DNA of 64,000 nt. Origin: Deltaproteobacteria bacterium. Lineage in GTDB: Bacteria; Desulfobacterota; Binatia; Binatales; Binataceae. How positions within the stretch are numbered: position 1 is the stretch's first letter; every line of letters begins with the position of its first letter. The stretch covers positions 124,001 through 188,000 of the forward strand of contig JAJXYF010000029.1 in NCBI GenBank assembly GCA_021780755.1. The letters run 5' to 3'. Positions 8,707-17,295 of the stretch are shown here, piece after piece. The position numbers and the translations under genes were made by a program. The notes beneath the pieces were generated by a model. The model was not told the origin of the DNA and did no database searches. It worked only from the letters and a program-made list of their open reading frames with translations.

Positions 8707-9312
8707 TCAGTCTTCGGGATCTTCCTGAAAAGAGTAGCGCTCCTCGGTCCACGGATCGCCATGATTATGGTAGCCGCGGACTTCCCAGAAGCCGCGCCGG
8801 TCGTGGATGGTGAACTCGATTGCGCGCACCCACTTGGCGCTTTTCCATCCGTAGAGCTTCGGCACCACCAGGCGCAGCGGAAAGCCGTGGTCGGGATCGA
8901 GGTCCTTGCCGTCGTGGCCCCACGCGAGCATCACGTCGTCGTCGAGGAATTCCGCAAGGGTGAGGTTGGTGGTGTAGCCGCCGTCGCACATGACGAAGAC
9001 GTGTCGCGTCTCGGGCTTGAGCTTGACCTGGCGCATCAGGTCGCGAATCTTGATGCCTTCCCATCGGTTGTCGTAGCGCGACCAGGTGGTAACGCAATGG
9101 AAATCCGAGACCTGGACGGTGCGGGGTAATTGGCGCAATTGATTCCAGGTCAGCAGCAAAGGTTGGTCAACCTGTCCGATCACGCGGAAGTCCCACTTTT
9201 CCGGGTTAAAGCGCGGCGTCGGTCCGTAGCTCAGAACCGGGAACTGCGCGGTCAGGTACTGGCCCGGCGGAAGACGGTCTCCCGCCTCCTTTTGTGTAAG
9301 CGGCTTCGCCAT
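8707..9312 (-). CDS. sulfite-oxidase-like molybdopterin oxidoreductase (soluble, MsrP/YedY-related)
   Basis: The 201-residue protein is the molybdopterin-binding fold of the sulfite oxidase family. SDFHCVTTWSRYDNRWEGI holds the cysteine (Cys73) expected to ligate molybdenum, followed by FVMCDGGYTTNL and HGFPLRLVVPKLYGWKSAKW. It has no Tat signal and no heme domain, so it should be cytoplasmic, unlike periplasmic MsrP. The reading frame extends upstream to 9606, but that part overlaps the glycerate kinase gene in another frame and is Ser/Pro/Arg-rich shadow sequence. The ATG at 9312 is therefore chosen although no clear SD precedes it. The substrate is unknown. Confidence 0.85.
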   Translation of the reverse strand: MAKPLTQKEAGDRLPPGQYLTAQFPVLSYGPTPRFNPEKWDFRVIGQVDQPLLLTWNQLRQLPRTVQVSDFHCVTTWSRYDNRWEGIKIRDLMRQVKLKPETRHVFVMCDGGYTTNLTLAEFLDDDVMLAWGHDGKDLDPDHGFPLRLVVPKLYGWKSAKWVRAIEFTIHDRRGFWEVRGYHNHGDPWTEERYSFQEDPED

Positions 9313-9388
9313 AGGCTTTGATACATAGCGAAGCGCCGTGACCAGCGGAAGAGTTACGGCGGTGCCACGGCCAACGGGCGAGCGCCAT

Positions 9389-10792
9389 TCAGTAGTTGAC
9401 GAGAGCGACGAAGAGGTCGGCGACGTTGGTGCCGGTAGGGCCGATGACGACGAGGTCGCCGAGCGCCTTGAAGAATTGGTAGGCGTCATTGCGGCCGAGC
9501 GCGGCGTGCGGATCGAGATGCGCCTCGGCGGCGCGCGCGATCGTCTCGTTGGTGGCGATCGCACCGGCAGCGTCGGTCGGTCCGTCGATACCGTCGGTCC
9601 CGGCAAACATCGCGATCACTTTAGCGGGGCTGCCCGGATCGCCCGCGAGCGCTGCCAGTTCGATCGCGAAGGCCAATGCGGATTGCTGCGCGCGTCCGCC
9701 GCGGCCGTCGCCCTTGACGGTGACGACCGGCTCGCCGCCCGCGATCAGGCAGAGGCGATCGGCGCCGATTGCGGATATCTGCCGGGCAAGGGCACGGCCC
9801 AGTTCGTCGGCCTCGCCGGCGAGTTCGGGCGCGGGTTGAACCCGGTAGCCGAGGGCGGACGCGGCCGCGGCGGCGGCCTCGGTGGCAGTCCGATTGTCGC
9901 CGACGATCACGTTGGTAACCCGCGTCAGCGCCGGGTCGCCGGGCTTGACGGTCTCGCTGAATTCGCCCGCCGCGCCGCGCTCGAGATGGTCGCGAATCGA
10001 TTCGGGCGCCCGGCCCCAGAGCCGGCGCCGCTTGAGCACGCCGATCGCGTCGGTATAGCTCGACGGGTCGGCGGCGGTCGGCCCAGAGCCGATCGTGGCC
10101 AGCAGAACCCCACTATCGCCCGCGAGCGAACTGGACGGGACGTCCGATAGAATCAGGCTGAGCGTTTCGACGCCGTCGGCGGTAGCGGCCAGCAGGCGCC
10201 CGCCCTTGATCGCCGACAGATGCTTGCGGACGGTGTTGAGTTCGCGGATGTTCGCACCGGCGCGCATCAGGTTGGCGCTGATGGTGATTTTGTCGGCGAG
10301 CGTGACGGCACCGGCCGGCGCCGCGATGAGCGCCGAGGCACCGCCGCTGAGCGCGAGAATCAAGAGTTCGCCGGGTCGGGCGCGCGCGGCGAGTTCGAGC
10401 GCCGCTCGCTCGGCCGCGACCGACGATTCGTCAGGCAGCGGATGTGCCGCGTACATCACGCGCGATCGCATCGGCACCGCGTCGGCATCTGGCACGCCTC
10501 CGGCGGGCGCGATCACGAGACCCTCGATCATCCGATCGCCCAGCCGATGCTCGACCTCGGCCGCCATCCCGAGCGCCGCCTTGCCAACCGCGAGGAGACG
10601 GACGCCGCGTGCGCCCGCGAGGATTTCAGGCAGGTTCGGAGGTGCGCCGTCTGCGCCAACCGGCGCGCCGGTCATCGCCTGCGCGATCACGCGGCGCGGG
10701 GCGACGGCCGCGACCGCCGCCGCATAGATGCGCATCAGGTCGGCGCGCGCGCGTGAACGTGCGGGCGGCGGAGCATTGGCGCTCGCACTCAT
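9389..10792 (-). CDS. gckA: glycerate 2-kinase (MOFRL/GckA-TtuD family)
   Basis: This enzyme phosphorylates D-glycerate to 2-phosphoglycerate. The 467-residue protein has the N-terminal GckA domain with LLAVGKAALGMA, AGGVPD and ILALSGGASALI, then NTVRKHLSAIKGGRLL and ILSDVPSSSLAGDSGVL. A C-terminal MOFRL domain contains GTDGIDGPTDAAGAI. Length and motifs are typical of type-2 glycerate kinases of C1 and hydroxypyruvate/tartrate metabolism. It lies 97 bp after rpiA and 76 bp before the molybdopterin oxidoreductase. Together with glpD it suggests three-carbon acid and alcohol assimilation. Confidence 0.92.
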   Translation of the reverse strand: MSASANAPPPARSRARADLMRIYAAAVAAVAPRRVIAQAMTGAPVGADGAPPNLPEILAGARGVRLLAVGKAALGMAAEVEHRLGDRMIEGLVIAPAGGVPDADAVPMRSRVMYAAHPLPDESSVAAERAALELAARARPGELLILALSGGASALIAAPAGAVTLADKITISANLMRAGANIRELNTVRKHLSAIKGGRLLAATADGVETLSLILSDVPSSSLAGDSGVLLATIGSGPTAADPSSYTDAIGVLKRRRLWGRAPESIRDHLERGAAGEFSETVKPGDPALTRVTNVIVGDNRTATEAAAAAASALGYRVQPAPELAGEADELGRALARQISAIGADRLCLIAGGEPVVTVKGDGRGGRAQQSALAFAIELAALAGDPGSPAKVIAMFAGTDGIDGPTDAAGAIATNETIARAAEAHLDPHAALGRNDAYQFFKALGDLVVIGPTGTNVADLFVALVNY

Positions 10793-10889
10793 CGTTTAGT
10801 TGGATGCGTTGCCAGTCATAGGCATCGATCCAAGGTACGCAAACCTCCACGAAGGCGAAACCAATTGCGGAGGCAATCTCACGACTGCC

Positions 10890-11579
10890 TCAGGGTTTGC
10901 GGCGCAGCGTTTTGATCTTGCCGTCGCGCATCGCGACCAGCACGAGGTCGGCGAGACCAACGAAAAGGCCGGTGCCGACCACGCCGGGAATCATCAGGAG
11001 GTCGCGTTCGAGGCGCGCCGGATGGCGAATTTCGCGGACGGCGCAATCGAGAATGAGGTTGCCGTTATCGCTGACGAAGTCCGCACCGTCGGTGCCCGTA
11101 CGCAATTTGGGCTTGAGTCCGAGCGCCGCGATTTCGCGGGTGGCGAAGACCGCCGCGAAGGGCACCACTTCGACCGGAAGGTTGCCGCGGGCGCCGAGCC
11201 GTTTGACGAGCTTTTCCTCACCGACCAGAAAGATGCGCTTGCGCGAAGCGGCCGCGACGACCTTTTCCCGCACCAGCGCGCCGCCGAGACCCTTGATCAT
11301 CTCCAGGCGCGCATCGACTTCATCGGCGCCGTCGAAGTCGGCGGCGAGCCTCGGCGCGTCGCGCAATTCAACCAGGTCGATCCCGAGCGATCGCGCGAGA
11401 TCGGCACTGGCGCGCGAGGTCGGCACGCCACGCACCTTCATTCCGCTCGCGCCGAGTGCGCGGATGAATGCGCTGGCGGCGCGTCCGGTGCCGAGGCCGA
11501 GGGTCTGCCCATCCTTGACATAACGCAGCGCGTGGCGCGCGAGCGCGTCAAGATCGCCGGTTTCGCCCGGTTTTGTCAT
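10890..11579 (-). CDS. rpiA: ribose-5-phosphate isomerase A
   Basis: RpiA interconverts ribose 5-phosphate and ribulose 5-phosphate. The 229-residue protein has LGLGTGRAASAFI (the phosphate-binding GTGS-like loop, here with Arg in place of the first Ser), FDGADEVD with the catalytic acids, and IKGLGGALVREKVVA. It lies 27 bp downstream of folE. Both use or make precursors linked to pentose phosphates and cofactors, but a functional link is only inferred from proximity. Confidence 0.94.
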   Translation of the reverse strand: MTKPGETGDLDALARHALRYVKDGQTLGLGTGRAASAFIRALGASGMKVRGVPTSRASADLARSLGIDLVELRDAPRLAADFDGADEVDARLEMIKGLGGALVREKVVAAASRKRIFLVGEEKLVKRLGARGNLPVEVVPFAAVFATREIAALGLKPKLRTGTDGADFVSDNGNLILDCAVREIRHPARLERDLLMIPGVVGTGLFVGLADLVLVAMRDGKIKTLRRKP

Positions 11580-11606
11580 CTTGAGCGGGACGCGGGCATC
11601 TCGCGG

Positions 11607-12182
11607 CTAGCCCTTCGCATTGCGCAGCAGATTCATGAACTCCTGGCGGGTGCCCTGATGGGTGCGAAACACACCGAGCATCGCGGAGGTGGTAACGTAC
11701 GAATTCTGCTTTTCGACCCCGCGCATCCGCATGCACAGATGTTCGGCCTCGAGCACCACGGCGACACCGAGCGGCTCGATTTCATCCATGATGGTGTGCG
11801 CGATCTGCGTCGTCATCCGCTCCTGCACTTGCAAGCGGCGCGCGAAAATCTCGACCATCCGGGCGATCTTGGACAAGCCGACGATGCGCCGGTTGGGCAG
11901 GTAGGCGACGTGCGCCTTGCCGAAAAACGGCAGCAGGTGATGCTCGCACAGGGAGTAGAAGTCGAGGTTCTTGCACAGGATCATCTCCTGGTACTCTTCC
12001 TCGGTGAAGAGCGCGCCGTTGATGGCGACCTTGGGATCCTCGTGATAGCCGCGGGTCAGAAATTCGAGCGCCTTGGCCACGCGCAGAGGGGTGCGCGCGA
12101 GTCCCTCGCGTTCGGGGTCCTCGCCGCAATGCCGCAGGAGGATGCGAATCGCTTCCTCCACGGAAGCCCGGTCTTCAGCCAT
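11607..12182 (-). CDS. folE: GTP cyclohydrolase I FolE
   Basis: FolE converts GTP to dihydroneopterin triphosphate, the first step of folate synthesis. The 191-residue protein has the zinc-site segment [40 protein letters not shown] and the catalytic-histidine and cysteine region [15 protein letters not shown]. Length is normal. It starts 21 bp after the MTHFR gene, giving a small folate/one-carbon unit. Confidence 0.97.
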   Translation of the reverse strand: MAEDRASVEEAIRILLRHCGEDPEREGLARTPLRVAKALEFLTRGYHEDPKVAINGALFTEEEYQEMILCKNLDFYSLCEHHLLPFFGKAHVAYLPNRRIVGLSKIARMVEIFARRLQVQERMTTQIAHTIMDEIEPLGVAVVLEAEHLCMRMRGVEKQNSYVTTSAMLGVFRTHQGTRQEFMNLLRNAKG

Positions 12183-12203
12183 GGTAAATCCTCTCGGCCC
12201 GGT

Positions 12204-13106
12204 TCAGTGACCGGCCGGACGCTGCTGGCGGCTCCATTCGAGCGCAAGCTCGATCGCGAGCGAGGGTCCGCCGCCGCTCATGATATTGAAGCCCGCGACC
12301 TGGCCGGCCAGCGTGCTCATCAGGGCGATATTCTGTTCGATCGACATCCGCCTCGCATCGTCATCCGACATCCCGGCGTAACGGTCAAGATGATGAGCGG
12401 CCGAACTCAAGTCGGCGATCCGGTCTTTCAGGTAGTTGGCCATCGATGCACGCTTGACGGGCAGGATGCCGAGAACCACTTTGAGGCCGCAGGCGCGGGC
12501 CTTTTCGATAAAGGGTAGCGCGGTCGCGGGATCGAAGACGGGCTGCGTGATGACGAAGCGGGCGCCCGCCGCGGCCTTGCGCTCGAGCAGGTCGAACTCG
12601 CGATCAATGGCCTTGCGATTCGGATTGCCGACGACCCCGGGGAAAAGCGCGGGCAGGGTCTTGAGCAGGCGCTTGCCCTCGCCGGTATCGCCGCGATTCA
12701 AATCCGCGATCATCCGTAAAAGCCCGAAGGTGTCGAGGTCGTGGACGGGCTGTCCGCCGGCGCTGGCGGACGGTGCGAGCTTGTCGCCTTGCAGCGCGAC
12801 CACCGCGTCGATGCCGAGTGCGCCGGCGCCGAGGAGGTCGGCCTTGAGCGCGAAGCGATTGCGATCGCGGCACGAGAAATTGAGCACTACGGGGAGGCCG
12901 AGGCGCGCCTTGATCATCGAGCCGAAGACCAGCCCAGACATTTTGACGCGGCCGAGAGCATTATCCACCAGATTGATCGCGCCGACGTGGCCGCGCACCG
13001 CGGCCAGGTGCGCGAGCAGCGAATCCACGGCGATGCCGCGCGGCGGCGAGGTCTCGAGCCACAGTGCCGGGGCCGGGCCGGAGAGCGATTCGATGAGAGT
13101 AGTCAT
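12204..13106 (-). CDS. 5,10-methylenetetrahydrofolate reductase (MetF-like)
   Basis: The roughly 300-residue protein is a flavin TIM-barrel reductase that makes 5-methyl-THF or runs the reverse reaction in C1 oxidation. Visible family features are LWLETSPPRG near the N-terminus, AINLVDNALGR, and FVITQPVFD with the conserved Q-P pair that contacts flavin and folate. The N-terminal consensus ExxPP is present as ETSPP. The ATG at 13106 is chosen by family fit; an ATG at 13133 would add nine residues, and neither has a good SD. It resembles the MetF variants of methylotrophs and acetogens as much as those of methionine biosynthesis. Coupling to folE supports a folate role. Confidence 0.85.
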   Translation of the reverse strand: MTTLIESLSGPAPALWLETSPPRGIAVDSLLAHLAAVRGHVGAINLVDNALGRVKMSGLVFGSMIKARLGLPVVLNFSCRDRNRFALKADLLGAGALGIDAVVALQGDKLAPSASAGGQPVHDLDTFGLLRMIADLNRGDTGEGKRLLKTLPALFPGVVGNPNRKAIDREFDLLERKAAAGARFVITQPVFDPATALPFIEKARACGLKVVLGILPVKRASMANYLKDRIADLSSAAHHLDRYAGMSDDDARRMSIEQNIALMSTLAGQVAGFNIMSGGGPSLAIELALEWSRQQRPAGH

Positions 13107-13226
13107 CTCAGCAGTTGTGCCGCCGCCACGCATGCGCGAGTCGCGAGAAAGGCCGAGAACGAGTCGGCGAGGCGACGCAAAAAGATTAAATTCATGGGGG
13201 TCGCGGCGGCGATGAAGGCGGATGGC

Positions 13227-14261
13227 TCAGGCCTTGAGCCGTTCGTTGGCCTTCACCTTCTGATACTTGCGGTAATCGTAGCCGGTCGCCATCGCCATCA
13301 GGAGCGCTTCCATGCCGCCCTCCTTCTCGCGCCGCAGCACGCGCAGGCGATCGAAGAACTCGCGGAAATCCTTGTCCACGCGCACCGCGCCGTGCGCCGG
13401 CTTGAGAAAGAAGTCGTGCAGGCGGGTGACCGTAAAGCGCAGCGAGGAGTAGCGCAATTCGTTGGGAAACGCGTCCCATTCGGCGAGCGAAAGCGTGCGT
13501 ACGGATTCATAGCCGCGCAGCAGGTAGCGAAACCGATCGAGCGAGTAGCCGCCATCAACGAAGCACAGCGCGTTGACGGCGGTGGCGATATCGAAGATGA
13601 ATTTACCGCGGCAAGCCGCCTCGAAGTCGAGCACGGCGGTCAGCTTCTCGCCGCGAAACAGCAGGTTATCGGCAAACAGATCGCCGTGGATTATGCCCTT
13701 GGGCAGCTTGCCCTCGAGATAGCGCGTCAGATACTCGATTTCGTCTTCGAGGGTGCGCGCGATCTTGCGGAAATAATTCGGCAGGCGATCGCGCACCGAA
13801 AGGTAGAGGTCGGCGATACGCTCGAAGCTGAAGCGGTTGTCGATGCCCTTTTTGTAGCCTTTGCCGATGACGTGCAGATCGCCCAGCGTACGCCCGATGG
13901 TCTCGAGCTGGGACGGACGCAGGCGCACGGCGATGGGCACGCGGCCTTCATGGTACTTGAAAAGCGAGATGCACTTGCCCTCGTAGTCCCGATAATAGCG
14001 GCCCATCCGATCCTGCATCGGATGCGGGCATGGGAACGCGTGCTTGCGCAGGAAGGTCAGCAGATCGAGTTCGCGGCGAACTTCGCTCTCGCTTTTGACC
14101 TCGTCAACGCGCAGCAGGAATTTACCCTTGGCGGTCTCCAGCAGGTAGTTTGAATTGACCGAGCCTTCCGGAATGGCAGCCACCGCGCCGAGCCGCCCGA
14201 AGTTGTAGTCGTTGGCGAGCTCGTCGAGGAAAGATTTGTGGAGCTCGGTATAGACTGCCAT
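13227..14261 (-). CDS. thrB: homoserine kinase type II (ThrB, aminoglycoside-phosphotransferase fold)
   Basis: This kinase phosphorylates homoserine for threonine synthesis. The 344-residue protein begins MAVYTEL, has EGSVNSNYLLETAKGKFLLRV (nucleotide loop, about 32-52), the catalytic loop GIIHGDLFADNLLF and the metal-binding aspartate in VLDFEAACRGKFIFDIA. It closes with LRFTVTRLHDFFLKP, as in type II ThrB. It is slightly longer than usual at the C-terminus (KGDYRKYQ-like basic tail). A related choline/MTR-kinase-like specificity cannot be excluded. It is the first gene of the long minus-strand run and is divergent from bcp. Confidence 0.85.
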   Translation of the reverse strand: MAVYTELHKSFLDELANDYNFGRLGAVAAIPEGSVNSNYLLETAKGKFLLRVDEVKSESEVRRELDLLTFLRKHAFPCPHPMQDRMGRYYRDYEGKCISLFKYHEGRVPIAVRLRPSQLETIGRTLGDLHVIGKGYKKGIDNRFSFERIADLYLSVRDRLPNYFRKIARTLEDEIEYLTRYLEGKLPKGIIHGDLFADNLLFRGEKLTAVLDFEAACRGKFIFDIATAVNALCFVDGGYSLDRFRYLLRGYESVRTLSLAEWDAFPNELRYSSLRFTVTRLHDFFLKPAHGAVRVDKDFREFFDRLRVLRREKEGGMEALLMAMATGYDYRKYQKVKANERLKA

Positions 14262-14390
14262 TGATATGCGTTCGGTTTGCTGGAATCCGCCGCAAGTCTA
14301 GGGCCGAATCGGCGGTTCGTCAACTACGGACCGCGCGAAACCCGTGTTCGAGCGCGCGATCCGGTCGCTCCATCCTATCACCGCGGAGGG

Positions 14391-14420
14391 TTAGAGTAGT
14401 GAATCGGTTTGCGGCATAAT
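14391..14420 (+). promoter_or_regulatory. candidate promoter for bcp
   Basis: TTAGAG and CATAAT (five of six matches to the -10 consensus) are separated by 18 bases in the divergent region between thrB and bcp. The predicted start of transcription is about 30 bases before the bcp ATG at 14458, which has GAGGAG nine bases upstream. The -35 match is only partial. Confidence 0.4.
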
Positions 14421-14457
14421 CTCGCACCAGCGCGATTTCGCCCGAGGAGCCCTATCG

Positions 14458-15075
14458 ATGGCGTCGAAGATCAAGACCACCAAAGCCACGAGCATCGTGA
14501 AAGGCGCGAAGGCCAAACCGGTCAAACCGGGTGCGGCCAAGGCGAAAAAGACGACGAAGCCGGCGGGCGCGTCGAAGAAGGCGGCGGCCAAGGGCGGGAG
14601 CGGCAAGGTGGAACTGGCCAGCAAGAAAGCCCCCGCCTTCACACTGGCCGACCAGGACGGCAATCGGGTATCGCTCGCGTCGTTGACGGCGCGCGGTACC
14701 GTGGTGCTCTATTTTTATCCCAAGGACATGACGCCCGGATGCACGGTCGAGGCGTGCAGCTTTCGCGATAATCTTGCGGAGGTGCGTGCGCTGGGTGCGC
14801 AGGTGGTGGGAATCAGCGCGGACTCGACCGGATCGCATCAGAAGTTCATTGCGAAACAATCGCTCAACTTTCCGCTGCTGAGCGATCCCGGCAACACCGT
14901 CACCAAGGCGTACGGCGTTTATAAGATGAAGTCGCTCTACGGGCGCGAGTTCCTGGGGATCGAGCGCACGACGTTCATTATCGGTCGCGACGGCATGATC
15001 AAAAGGATTTTCCCGAAGGTGAAGGTCACCGGACATACCGAGGAAGTAATCTCCGCGCTGAAGGAGTTGGGATAA
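14458..15075 (+). CDS. bcp: thiol peroxidase Bcp with a histone-H1-like lysine/alanine tail
   Basis: The peroxiredoxin reduces hydroperoxides using thioredoxin. Residues from about 51 are a complete Bcp: APAFTLADQDGNRVSL, the active site FYPKDMTPGCTVEACSFRD with peroxidatic and resolving cysteines five residues apart, and ERTTFIIGRDGMIKRIF. Residues 1-50 are an extra Lys/Ala/Pro/Thr-rich basic segment resembling bacterial histone-H1-like tails. Bcp is normally about 155 residues. An in-frame GTG at 14608 with GGGAG seven bases upstream would start exactly at the canonical Bcp N-terminus, so long and short forms are both possible. It is a single gene with divergent thrB upstream. Confidence 0.93.
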   Translation: MASKIKTTKATSIVKGAKAKPVKPGAAKAKKTTKPAGASKKAAAKGGSGKVELASKKAPAFTLADQDGNRVSLASLTARGTVVLYFYPKDMTPGCTVEACSFRDNLAEVRALGAQVVGISADSTGSHQKFIAKQSLNFPLLSDPGNTVTKAYGVYKMKSLYGREFLGIERTTFIIGRDGMIKRIFPKVKVTGHTEEVISALKELG

Positions 15076-15078
15076 GAG

Positions 15079-15117
15079 TTTGGTCGAGGAGCGCAAAACC
15101 TTTGATTTTTTCCGCAG
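15079..15117 (+). repeat. dispersed intergenic repeat, partial copy 3
   Basis: TGGTCGAGGAGCGC followed by AAAC, a T-rich stretch and TTTTTTCCGCA matches the 5' half of copy 2 at 17296-17355 (TGGTTGAGGAGCGC...TTTTCCGGA). The palindromic half is missing. It fills the short gap between the convergent bcp and hydrolase genes, and its T-run could help terminate bcp. Confidence 0.45.
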
Positions 15118-15120
15118 CTG

Positions 15121-16134
15121 TCAAGGGGTAACGTCGGGCGGGCCGAGCAGATTATCGCGCAGGAAATTTTGCAAGGGCAAATCGACCCGGCGGCCGAGTT
15201 CATGGGCACCGGCAGGGAAATAATAGGTCTCGACGTGAGCGCCACGCTCGGCGAGCGCCTGCGCGAGTTGTTCAGCCTGAACGATCGGCATCCGGCGGTC
15301 GCGCGCGCCATGCAGAATCAGGACACTGCAATCGAGATGAGCCGGCAGATTTTCGATCACGCTGCGTTCCCGCAGCACCCGTTTGGAGGGCCACACCTGG
15401 CGCAGGATTGAGAGCTTGGTGCGGAGCGGCGCCTCGGGCCACAGCTTGAGCATGTCGTAAGCGCCCGACTGCAGAATCACGGCGCGCGGACGCGTATCGG
15501 AATCCATCAGCAGGCCGGCAGCCACCGCGCCGTCGGCCAGGCCCCACACGGCCATCCGCGCGGAATCGACGTCGGCCCGCGCGGCCAGCAGGTCGAGCGC
15601 CCGGCGCGCCGCGGCGACCGATTGTTCGCCGACAAAGCGGCTCGGCCCCGACGATTTGCCATAGCCGGGCAGGCTGATGCATGCCACCTGCAGACCCATC
15701 GAGACGAAGTGCGCGATGTTGCCGATGCACTGGCGGGCGTTGCCGGTGTCGCCGTTGAGCACCAGCACGGCGGGCAGCGGGCCGGACGCTTTGGCGAGGG
15801 CGATGAAGCCTTCGATCTGATACTGGTCGTCGCCCGACGAAATCTGAAAGTTGAAGGGAATCGGCTCGAACTTGACCGGGGCGGCGACCGGCGCTTTGGG
15901 CGCCGGCGATGCGGTAGCCGCCGACGATGAGGTATTGGGCGGCGGTGCCGGCGTTCTGGATCGGCACGCGCCGAAGAGCGTCAATGCGACGAGCAGGAAT
16001 GCGAGGCGAATCTGGCGCGCTACCCCGCCGATGGCGCCGAAATCAGATTGCAAGCGTCTGGTTGACACCGGGTGCCGAGGCGAGCGTCGGCGCGCGGCCG
16101 ACGCCGTGGGCCGCAGCGTCTGCGGGGAATCCAT
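15121..16134 (-). CDS. alpha/beta-hydrolase-fold lipoprotein-like protein lacking the nucleophile serine
   Basis: The 337-residue protein has a hydrophobic segment (about 43-56) ending in LTLFGAC, a non-canonical lipobox, then a Pro/Ser/Ala linker to about 88 and an alpha/beta hydrolase domain. The domain resembles dienelactone-hydrolase and prolyl-oligopeptidase-type folds: PAVLVLNGDTGNARQ (oxyanion strand), SLPGYGKSSG, and LILHGARDRRMP with Asp279 and AGAHELG with His311. The nucleophile elbow, normally G-x-S-x-G, reads WGLADGA, so the serine is Ala200. It is probably not a classical hydrolase. The ATG has no SD and the 40 residues before the hydrophobic segment are unusually long, so a GTG or TTG start near codons 24-28 is possible. 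Confidence 0.7.
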   Translation of the reverse strand: MDSPQTLRPTASAARRRSPRHPVSTRRLQSDFGAIGGVARQIRLAFLLVALTLFGACRSRTPAPPPNTSSSAATASPAPKAPVAAPVKFEPIPFNFQISSGDDQYQIEGFIALAKASGPLPAVLVLNGDTGNARQCIGNIAHFVSMGLQVACISLPGYGKSSGPSRFVGEQSVAAARRALDLLAARADVDSARMAVWGLADGAVAAGLLMDSDTRPRAVILQSGAYDMLKLWPEAPLRTKLSILRQVWPSKRVLRERSVIENLPAHLDCSVLILHGARDRRMPIVQAEQLAQALAERGAHVETYYFPAGAHELGRRVDLPLQNFLRDNLLGPPDVTP

Positions 16135-16279
16135 ACAGCGGTTAATCTATCTTCGATCGCGGGAATTGGAAACGGGGCGCGCCAAGCCGGCACATTACAT
16201 TCGGAATTACCTCCCGATTCTGGCACCGACAACCTTCGCCTGGCTGGCACGGTCCCGTCGCTAACGGTGCCCCCCATTG

Positions 16280-16456
16280 CTATCGCATCATGTACCCGCC
16301 GTGCCACATGCCAACACCATTGACGAGGAATACGACCACGACGATTACGAGCACCCACATCAGCAACCCGCCACCGTCGCGGTAGCCATGATGATAGGTG
16401 CGATAACCGCCGCCGCCAAAGAGCAGAATCAGAAGAATGATGAGTATTAAGAACAT
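16280..16456 (-). CDS. small two-helix membrane protein (DUF3309-like)
   Basis: The 58-residue product has a hydrophobic helix (MFLILIILLILLFGGGG), a Gly/Tyr/His-rich loop (YRTYHHGYRDGGG) and a second helix (LLMWVLVIVVVVFLVNG). This resembles small DUF3309-type membrane proteins of unknown function. The ATG at 16456 is preceded by AGGAG seven bases upstream, a good site. A reading frame beginning at 16483 adds only out-of-family residues. It stands alone between the pseudo-hydrolase and hisI. Confidence 0.75.
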   Translation of the reverse strand: MFLILIILLILLFGGGGYRTYHHGYRDGGGLLMWVLVIVVVVFLVNGVGMWHGGYMMR

Positions 16457-16779
16457 AGTGCTACTCCTGGGCACCCCTGGCACTCCTGACCACTCAATAC
16501 GAAGAGATGTCGGGATGCGGGGGAAACTCGGACGGGACCGCGCGCTCGAACCCGTCTCAATGATGCGCCCTTCGGTGCTATACGGCGCGCGACCTTGGGC
16601 GTTAAGTGATTGATACTAGGCGCGGCGTGGAACGGCGGGCAATTACCGAGGTGTCACAGAGAGAACCATACCGCTTGAATGTTCTTTTGCAGCCGTCGGG
16701 CTGGTTCCGGTGGGAACCGAAGCGCCGGGCGAAGACAATGCCAAACGGCGCCCCGCTTCATCGCGAAAGGGGACCGGCG
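16457..16779. other. intergenic region with no gene seen
   Basis: This gap lies between the small membrane protein (minus strand) and the hisI promoter. No credible coding region was seen; the short open frames here have atypical composition and no ribosome-binding site. No strong hairpin was noticed. It may hold the promoter of the small membrane protein, but no clear -35/-10 pair was found on that strand. Confidence 0.5.
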
Positions 16780-16808
16780 TTGAATCGATCGCTAAATTGA
16801 CCAATACT
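16780..16808 (+). promoter_or_regulatory. candidate promoter for hisI
   Basis: TTGAAT and AATACT are separated by 17 bases (four of six matches each). Transcription would start about 25 bases before the hisI ATG at 16841, which has GGAGG 12 bases upstream. Confidence 0.35.
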
Positions 16809-16840
16809 GTCTGGTTCTGGAACGGAGGAAAGGCCGAAAC

Positions 16841-17272
16841 ATGGACACCGTGGCGGCAGCGCAAATCGACTTCGAGAAGGGTGGCGGCGTGATACCCGTG
16901 GTCGCCCAGGATTACCTCAGTGGGAAGCTGCTGATGGTCGCGTATATGAATCGCGAAGCCTTCGAAGAGACGGTCGCCACCGGACACGCGTGCTACTTCT
17001 CGCGCTCGCGCAACCGGCTGTGGCGCAAGGGCGAGGAGTCGGGCAATTTCCAGTCGGTGCGCGAAATCCGAATCGACTGCGACACCGATACGATCCTGCT
17101 GCGCGTCGAGCAGCACGGCGACGCCGCCGCATGCCATGAGGGTTACGAGTCGTGCTTTTTTCGCGTGCTCGACGGTGGCGACTGGCGCGTGACCGATGAG
17201 CGCAAGGTCGATCCCGCGAAATACGGCGCTAATTACGGCCATCATGGGAAACCCGCCAAGCCCGCGGCCTGA
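16841..17272 (+). CDS. hisI: phosphoribosyl-AMP cyclohydrolase HisI
   Basis: HisI opens the purine ring of phosphoribosyl-AMP, the third step of histidine synthesis. The 143-residue protein has the family core [28 protein letters not shown] split over residues 31-57, [12 protein letters not shown], and the metal site [15 protein letters not shown] followed by [12 protein letters not shown]. It is the monofunctional form without the HisE domain. It lies 219 bp upstream of hisG; the gap contains a dispersed hairpin repeat and a leader ORF. The other his genes are not in the window. Confidence 0.95.
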   Translation: MDTVAAAQIDFEKGGGVIPVVAQDYLSGKLLMVAYMNREAFEETVATGHACYFSRSRNRLWRKGEESGNFQSVREIRIDCDTDTILLRVEQHGDAAACHEGYESCFFRVLDGGDWRVTDERKVDPAKYGANYGHHGKPAKPAA

Positions 17273-17295
17273 CGGCCCCGTCGAGAGAAGGGACA

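Noticed and set aside
7636-9129. Long plus-strand open frame of 497 codons antisense to glpD
   Set aside because: It is a codon-bias shadow of glpD and the molybdopterin oxidoreductase: both genes on the other strand have clear family motifs, and this frame has no recognisable domain.
8707-9606. Upstream extension of the molybdopterin oxidoreductase to 9606
   Set aside because: It overlaps the end of the glycerate kinase gene in another frame and is Ser/Pro/Arg-rich; the family N-terminus fits the ATG at 9312.
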